Of a stretch of 64,000 bases of DNA, positions 60,276 to 64,000 are shown in pieces. The stretch lies in assembly GCF_037975245.1 (NCBI RefSeq), contig NC_092576.1:24076111-24140110 (forward strand). Direction: 5' to 3'. Numbering within the stretch: the first letter of the stretch is position 1; every line of letters starts with the position of its first letter. The notes beneath the pieces were generated by a model, which was not told where the DNA came from, searched no databases, and worked only from the letters and a program-made list of their open reading frames with translations. The translations under genes and the position numbers were made by a program. This stretch comes from Apostichopus japonicus. Lineage: Eukaryota; Echinodermata; Holothuroidea; Aspidochirotida; Stichopodidae.

Positions 60276-63200
60276 CATACATATATACATATATATTTGA
60301 TATAGAGTCAAATGATGCTTTACTTGGGTTTTTTTTTTGCTTCGGTAATCGATATTGCCTCACATTTGCTATGAAAAAAAAAATGGCAATGTGTTACGTG
60401 TAATACCATCAGTTTGAAGAACGGAGAATTCTGCTTTGCAAAAACGTCATCGTAAGTCTCATAGGGGGTTCTCTTTCTCTCCTTTGAAGCGCCTCCAATG
60501 CGAATGGGTTTATCATCTTGAAAGGGCAACCCATTTGATTTTGCAAAATGTAGTATACGTTGGTGAATTTCATCCGTTCCCTCATGAGATATCTGGAAGA
60601 TAAACATTATTAGCTATGAAGTATATCAATGGAAAAGTAAACCATACTTTTACTAAACAGGTAAATGACGGCACACCTCCTTTGAGAATAGTCTATATTC
60701 CCGTCAATGATCGCTATATTGTTGTCTTTTAATATTAAAACGGCCAATCATACTTGACAATTTGATTAAAAAGAAACGATGTTAACCTTGAAAAAGCAGT
60801 TAATGGTAATAAGAGGTTAATTACCATCTACCGTGTAATTGTCACACGGTAATGCACGGACGGGGCATATCACACAAGTGATGCACAAGGCCGTAGGCAG
60901 GATATTGCACTCAAGCCAATGAGCGCATTATTCTGCAAATCACTACAGACAGTTGGTCAATCCTGCACATTCATACAAAGCACTAAATTAACATAAGCTT
61001 TCATTCCAAAATATTGCTCTTTAACAAAACCTTTATAGGCAAGATAAACAACTATTTTTTTAGAAACAGAAACCCGCACTTATTTTCATTTTGTTTAATT
61101 ATAAGTGTATAAACAATGTATGTGCGCGAATAAAAATAACCCAAAAATACAGTGATATTCCCTGTATGCACTACACGAACGTCATTGCGTTACAGTAAAG
61201 CCAGAAGTACCTGACGCAAAGCATACAACACACGCATGTTGTCATAGTTACATGAACCAGCAGTAGTTCATTGTTCTGACGTTAAGGTCACCGATGTATT
61301 CTATGTATACGTACTTGCTACACTAAACTGTGTGTACTTCTTACGTGACCCGCCCGACGGGAAACAAAACGTCACGCCCAAACGGCACTGATACCATACC
61401 CCCTCTCACAAATAAAAATCAGGCGACCACCACCCACCCAGTTCCAACCGAAAATTCAAACAGCTACAAACGGACGACCAGCCCGCAGCAAACAAAACAC
61501 CCCTCCCCACATACCAGCGCCCGAAAAATGCAGCCTCAGATAAACGGCAAAAATCTCCTTCAATATGTAAGCGAATGTAAAACTTCACCTCCTTAAAGAC
61601 AGTCTGCCAAAGAGAAACCTTTCCTCTAAAAACTATATCACATATATTACTCCTAATATGTTTTTTTTTTCCTTAAAATAACAGATACAAGTAATACGGC
61701 GTACAACACCAACATACCACTCCTGAGAGTCTACCAGGAACAAGACAGAACCATGTCTTACCGTCCATAAACGGTCTACCGTTACATGGTCGGACAAGTC
61801 TTGAAGCCACTAACACAACCTTAACACAAAATGACGGATCATGGTCTGGGTCTTTACTTAAAGTCGACCTTTTCAGTGAGGAGTCCTCGTCTCTTCGTAC
61901 CAGCTCGTCTCCGTAGCATGTTTTGGCTCGATGATGATCGAGTCTCCGTAGTGGATGTTCGTGAGAGCCTCGACCTCCGGGTCTGGTGGAAAAATTGAGC
62001 TAGGAACAGGAGTCGGTGTGGTCAGAGCCGGAATGGGACGGAACTAGGCGAGTATGTAAGGGAAACTGGTGGAGACCCCGTGTCCGCCTCGCGATCTGGT
62101 GAAGGCGGTGTCGACGTGGGGTTGGTATCTGCACCGACAGGGACGATGAATTTTAACCGACTTCCCCTCTTTGTGTGGAGCCTCCTCCGAGGCAGTATAT
62201 GCGTCGGAACTTTACGCCTTGGCTAGTCCCACACCCTTTGTCATAGCGACAAAAGAGGAAAGACAAGCGCGAAAAACATGGCCCTCCTCTGAGTTCACGA
62301 GCATGGGTTTTATAACCGGCAATAAAGTGGAAGCAGGGAATATCATGTGTTAGGTCGATCCAAAATTGGCGGTGACCATTCATAACCACAGAGCCATGTG
62401 CCTAAGAGCACATTTTCTCAACCTCCACAGCCCCAAACGGACCTAAATCAGTAAGGGCAAGTTCCTGCCGCACCTCTAAGCCTACGTGGATGGAGTTAAC
62501 TATACGGATTTTTCTTATGGGATGCCTATCAAACTCTCCACATTACCCAGCGACGTGACACCCTTCTGCACAACAACAAATCGTGCGTATTACGACTATG
62601 GAGAGCTAGCCAAAAAATAATCTCTCCAGACGCCACAGCAGCCTTGCTTTTCAAAAGGCTAAACAATTGCAATTCAGCTATCACGGCGCGACGCCATGAT
62701 ACCGCAAGGTAGCTAAACCACGGAGGAACAACAACAAAACAAACCAAAGGTCATGCTATTAAACTCCAAACGAAAAACCGAACAAGGCACATGTCACTGT
62801 ACACAGAAGAACTGCACCGAACTGCGCAGGACCTCAACAAAACAACCCACCGAGCGAGTGGAAGTAGTAACAGTACTTATGTTACACACTAGTAAAGCAC
62901 ACGCTTGCGGAAAACTTTAGTTAAGTTGTGAGCAAGACAACAGCACGTCCGCACACTAAGAATGCAACGTAATAAGGCTACGCTACATATACTAAGCTAT
63001 GGTTTGTATTGATTGGAGTTGTAACCACATATGTGAAGAATTCCAACTAGAAAGTTTCAAACAAACCGTTACAAGTTGTAGCTCACTGGCTTAAACATGC
63101 ATGGGAAGTTACTTCGGAGGCTAACGCTGTCTATGTTTGTTTCGATGACCACTTTACGCCATACTATGAATAACATTAACACAGTTTCGGTGGCAGGATT

Positions 63201-63541
63201 GTTAAATTATGTTTCCGAGGGCGTATGCTGGTAAAGACAGGAACCGAACACACTATAAACATGTAAATATCTGCACAATGATTATAATACACCAGGAGTA
63301 ATAAAAATCAAAACTTGACATATGATACAAGAGTACCTACTCTTTCAGAGGAATTGTGCTCAAGAACTAAAGAGTGACGATATATATCTTTCCCAAGGCA
63401 ATATGAAAACACAATTGCGTTTGAATCGTCACCCTTGAAACGAAAAAGGTAATCCATTTCATCCTCCAGCATCTCCTCGGCTCTTTCACGGGATATACGA
63501 CCTTGGAACCAATGTTCTGTATCCGTTAGTTTCTCAATCTT
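52426..63541 (-). CDS. SH2 - tyrosine-motif - death-domain adaptor
   Basis: Nine exons, all with phase-0 junctions: 63541-63341, 60592-60407 (SH2 halves and linker), 59593-59513, 55587-55531, 54555-54490, 54148-54071, 53548-53495 (short Tyr-motif exons), 53211-53014 and 52524-52426 (death domain, stop). They join to about 338 codons without a stop. An N-terminal exon must lie beyond 63541, probably outside the window. The SH2 keeps the beta-B arginine (YLFRFKG). The middle carries YETY, YDDV, YEPL, YVPL, YEDV, YEVP, YINI and YLRI, many after acidic residues, the form of tyrosine-kinase sites and SH2 ligands. The C-terminus is a full death domain. The protein has no membrane segment in view and reads as a cytosolic adaptor. 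Caveat: the death-domain exon also has an ATG at 53250 preceded by an in-frame stop, so it might instead start a separate 110-residue protein. Uniform phase and the CCCACAG acceptor at 53212 favour one gene. Confidence 0.68.
53495..53548 (-). CDS. Adaptor exon with YLRI motif
   Basis: Acceptor TTTCTTAACAG, donor GTAAGT, 18 codons, phase 0 to 0: AIDESKSVALNYLRINGH. Confidence 0.62.
53940..53986. repeat. (TA)n microsatellite
   Basis: TA run in an intron of the adaptor gene. Confidence 0.9.
54071..54148 (-). CDS. Adaptor exon with YEVP and YINI motifs
   Basis: Acceptor TTGTCAACAG, donor GTAAGA, 26 codons, phase 0 to 0: ANEYEVPDEGYINIRSL. The YEVP word is identical to one in the pseudokinase receptor tail, and YxNx is the known Grb2-SH2 preference. 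Confidence 0.7.
54490..54555 (-). CDS. Adaptor exon with YEDV motif
   Basis: Acceptor GCGTCTTCACAG, donor GTATAG, 22 codons, phase 0 to 0. Ends QLPSDDEEYEDV. Confidence 0.64.
55531..55587 (-). CDS. Adaptor exon with YVPL motif
   Basis: Acceptor TTATTTGACAG, donor GTAAGA, 19 codons, phase 0 to 0: TADESTGQSSADVYVPL. Confidence 0.66.
56209..58519. mobile_element. hAT-like element with internal repeats, in an adaptor intron
   Basis: CAGGCGCGTATCCAGG at 56209 is mirrored by CCTGGATACGCACCTG ending at 58519, with one mismatch. The interior repeats a block three times, GCGCNNAGCGTACAAGAAAA...GG(T/A)CNCTGGAAATG (about 56280, 57780 and 57855), and has poly-G/C runs next to the ends. No transposase frame was seen. 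The flanks are TA-rich, which hides any duplication. Confidence 0.65.
58309..58477 (+). repeat. Long polypyrimidine tract
   Basis: About 165 bases almost wholly C and T on the plus strand, near the right end of the hAT-like element. ORFs of Phe/Ser/Leu and of Lys/Glu/Arg across it are composition artefacts. Confidence 0.85.
59513..59593 (-). CDS. Adaptor exon with YEPL motif
   Basis: Acceptor TTATAAACAG, donor GTAAGA, 27 codons, phase 0 to 0. Acidic run then tyrosine: CEEEEYEPL. Confidence 0.68.
60104..60298. repeat. Compound TA/CA microsatellite
   Basis: Interleaved (TA)n, TTACA(CA)n and (ACAT)n units over nearly 200 bases in the intron just after the second SH2 exon. Confidence 0.9.
60407..60592 (-). 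CDS. Adaptor exon: second half of SH2 and first tyrosine motifs
   Basis: Acceptor TATCTTCCAG. GTDEIHQRILHFAKSNGLPF matches SH2 alpha-B (FxsLxxLIxxxxxNGLP), followed by DDKPIRI. A basic stretch (SKERKRTP) and YETYDDV follow. Donor GTATTA at 60406 or GTAACA 9 bases later, both in phase 0. Confidence 0.7.
61330..61800 (+). repeat. Dispersed repeat, copy B (in an adaptor intron)
   Basis: Second copy of the 27515-28025 repeat, same orientation. Similarity runs from TTACGTGACCCGCC to CGGTCTACCGTTACATGGTCGG. The copies differ in indels and substitutions, so this is an old family. Confidence 0.75.
61801..63300. other. GC-richer intron segment of unknown origin
   Basis: From 61801 to about 62850 base composition is clearly more GC-rich than the flanks and ORFs occur on both strands without a recognisable domain. 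Following directly on a dispersed repeat, it may be the body of the same element. No RT, integrase or protease motif was found. After about 62900 it returns to ordinary AT-rich intron. Confidence 0.35.
63341..63541 (-). CDS. Adaptor exon: first half of SH2 domain
   Basis: EHWFQGRISRERAEEMLED is the SH2 entry (WFxGxIxRxxAEExL). MDYLFRFKGDD holds the beta-B arginine in place of FLVRES. FSYCLGKDIYRHSLVLEHN fits beta-C/beta-D. The His of the usual 'HY' position is replaced (IYRHS). Donor GTAGGT after 63341 (phase 0); a second GT lies 4 bases on. Confidence 0.78.
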
Positions 63542-63559
63542 CTCAAGAAAAAGAAACAA

Positions 63560-64000
63560 AAAAGCCGATTATTTGGCAGCTAGTATTTATACATACTATT
63601 GAAGATATTTTTTCAAGCCTGGAATAATATAGTAATCCTTTCCAGAATAATGAATAATACAGCGACAGTTAAACCACATTCAAAAAATAACTGCTGTTAA
63701 ATATGTTAGCGAAAACTTTGTCGACATTTAAAATGTTTAAATCACGATAGAGAAATTATTCTAAGTACAAAAAGAAATGGATCATCACATACGACACATC
63801 CTCATCGTAATTACACCTGAACTTGGTATTCGGGTTTGATATTTGCTCAGGGATTGTAGTCAAGTTAAGAGGCACATTTTACTCAACAGATGCGACGTTA
63901 CATTTTGAGAGATAGAGATTATGTACGTGATTGTCTTGGAGAGAATTCAATATATAGTGTTTCAGTTACCTTTAACATGAATATTTTAGAAACTCAGTTA
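63560..64000. other. Upstream intron of the adaptor gene
   Basis: The SH2 exon begins at an acceptor, so coding must continue to the right of the window. A possible mini-exon at about 63791-63814 (CNYDEDV on the minus strand) has a tyrosine motif but does not fit the phase of the SH2 exon. Confidence 0.3.

Noticed and set aside
60045-60305. Tyr/Ile/Thr-rich ORF
   Set aside because: It runs through the compound TA/CA microsatellite and has no other coding character.
62153-62747. ORFs in the GC-richer intron segment
   Set aside because: They occur on both strands, overlap each other and contain no recognisable retroelement or cellular motif.
63791-63814. Possible mini-exon CNYDEDV upstream of the SH2 exon
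   Set aside because: Its phase (2) does not fit the phase-0 SH2 exon and no second candidate bridges them.

Overview
This window is AT-rich, intron-rich animal DNA. Coding sequence sits in short exons with GT/AG borders, introns carry LINE, SINE, hAT-like, P-like and Penelope-like remnants, and long TA microsatellites are common. The gene families (Ig-ectodomain receptors, a NACHT NTPase, death-effector and death domains, SH2) fit an invertebrate, perhaps a marine deuterostome such as an echinoderm. The species is an inference; nothing in the window fixes it.

Layout. 0.3-1.5 kb (minus): 5' exons of a small death-effector-domain (DED) gene that may run off the left edge. 2.5-3.3 kb: broken Penelope-like retroelement. 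3.9-9.6 kb: gene-free DNA with a 0.6 kb direct repeat about 5.1 kb apart and a three-copy 240 bp tandem array between inverted repeats. 9.8-11.5 kb: hAT-like element with a perfect 8 bp target duplication, ending about 50 bp before a second DED gene (11.53 kb, plus). 15.7-18.2 kb: decayed CR1/L2-type LINE. 19.6-22.9 kb: a LINE with an intact endonuclease-RT frame whose leader is split by a tRNA-type SINE. 24.3-35.5 kb (minus): receptor with signal peptide, four Ig domains, one membrane helix, a pseudokinase and a tail carrying YEVP and YVPM. 38.2-48.5 kb (plus): the divergent partner, with signal peptide, four Ig domains, one membrane helix and a cytoplasmic NACHT NTPase. 52.4-63.5 kb (minus): adaptor with an SH2 domain, a chain of small exons each carrying Tyr-x-x-hydrophobic motifs, and a C-terminal death domain.

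How the genes may work together (inference): the two head-to-head receptors share ectodomain modules and exon phase but carry different cytoplasmic engines, a dead kinase with phosphotyrosine docking sites and a STAND NTPase. The SH2-death-domain adaptor could link phosphotyrosine to death-fold signalling, and the DED proteins are further death-fold parts. The best candidates for something undescribed are the SH2/Tyr-motif/death-domain adaptor, the Ig-TM-NACHT receptor and their clustering with an Ig-TM-pseudokinase. All exon models come from reading splice signals and phase by eye; no transcript or homology search was available.
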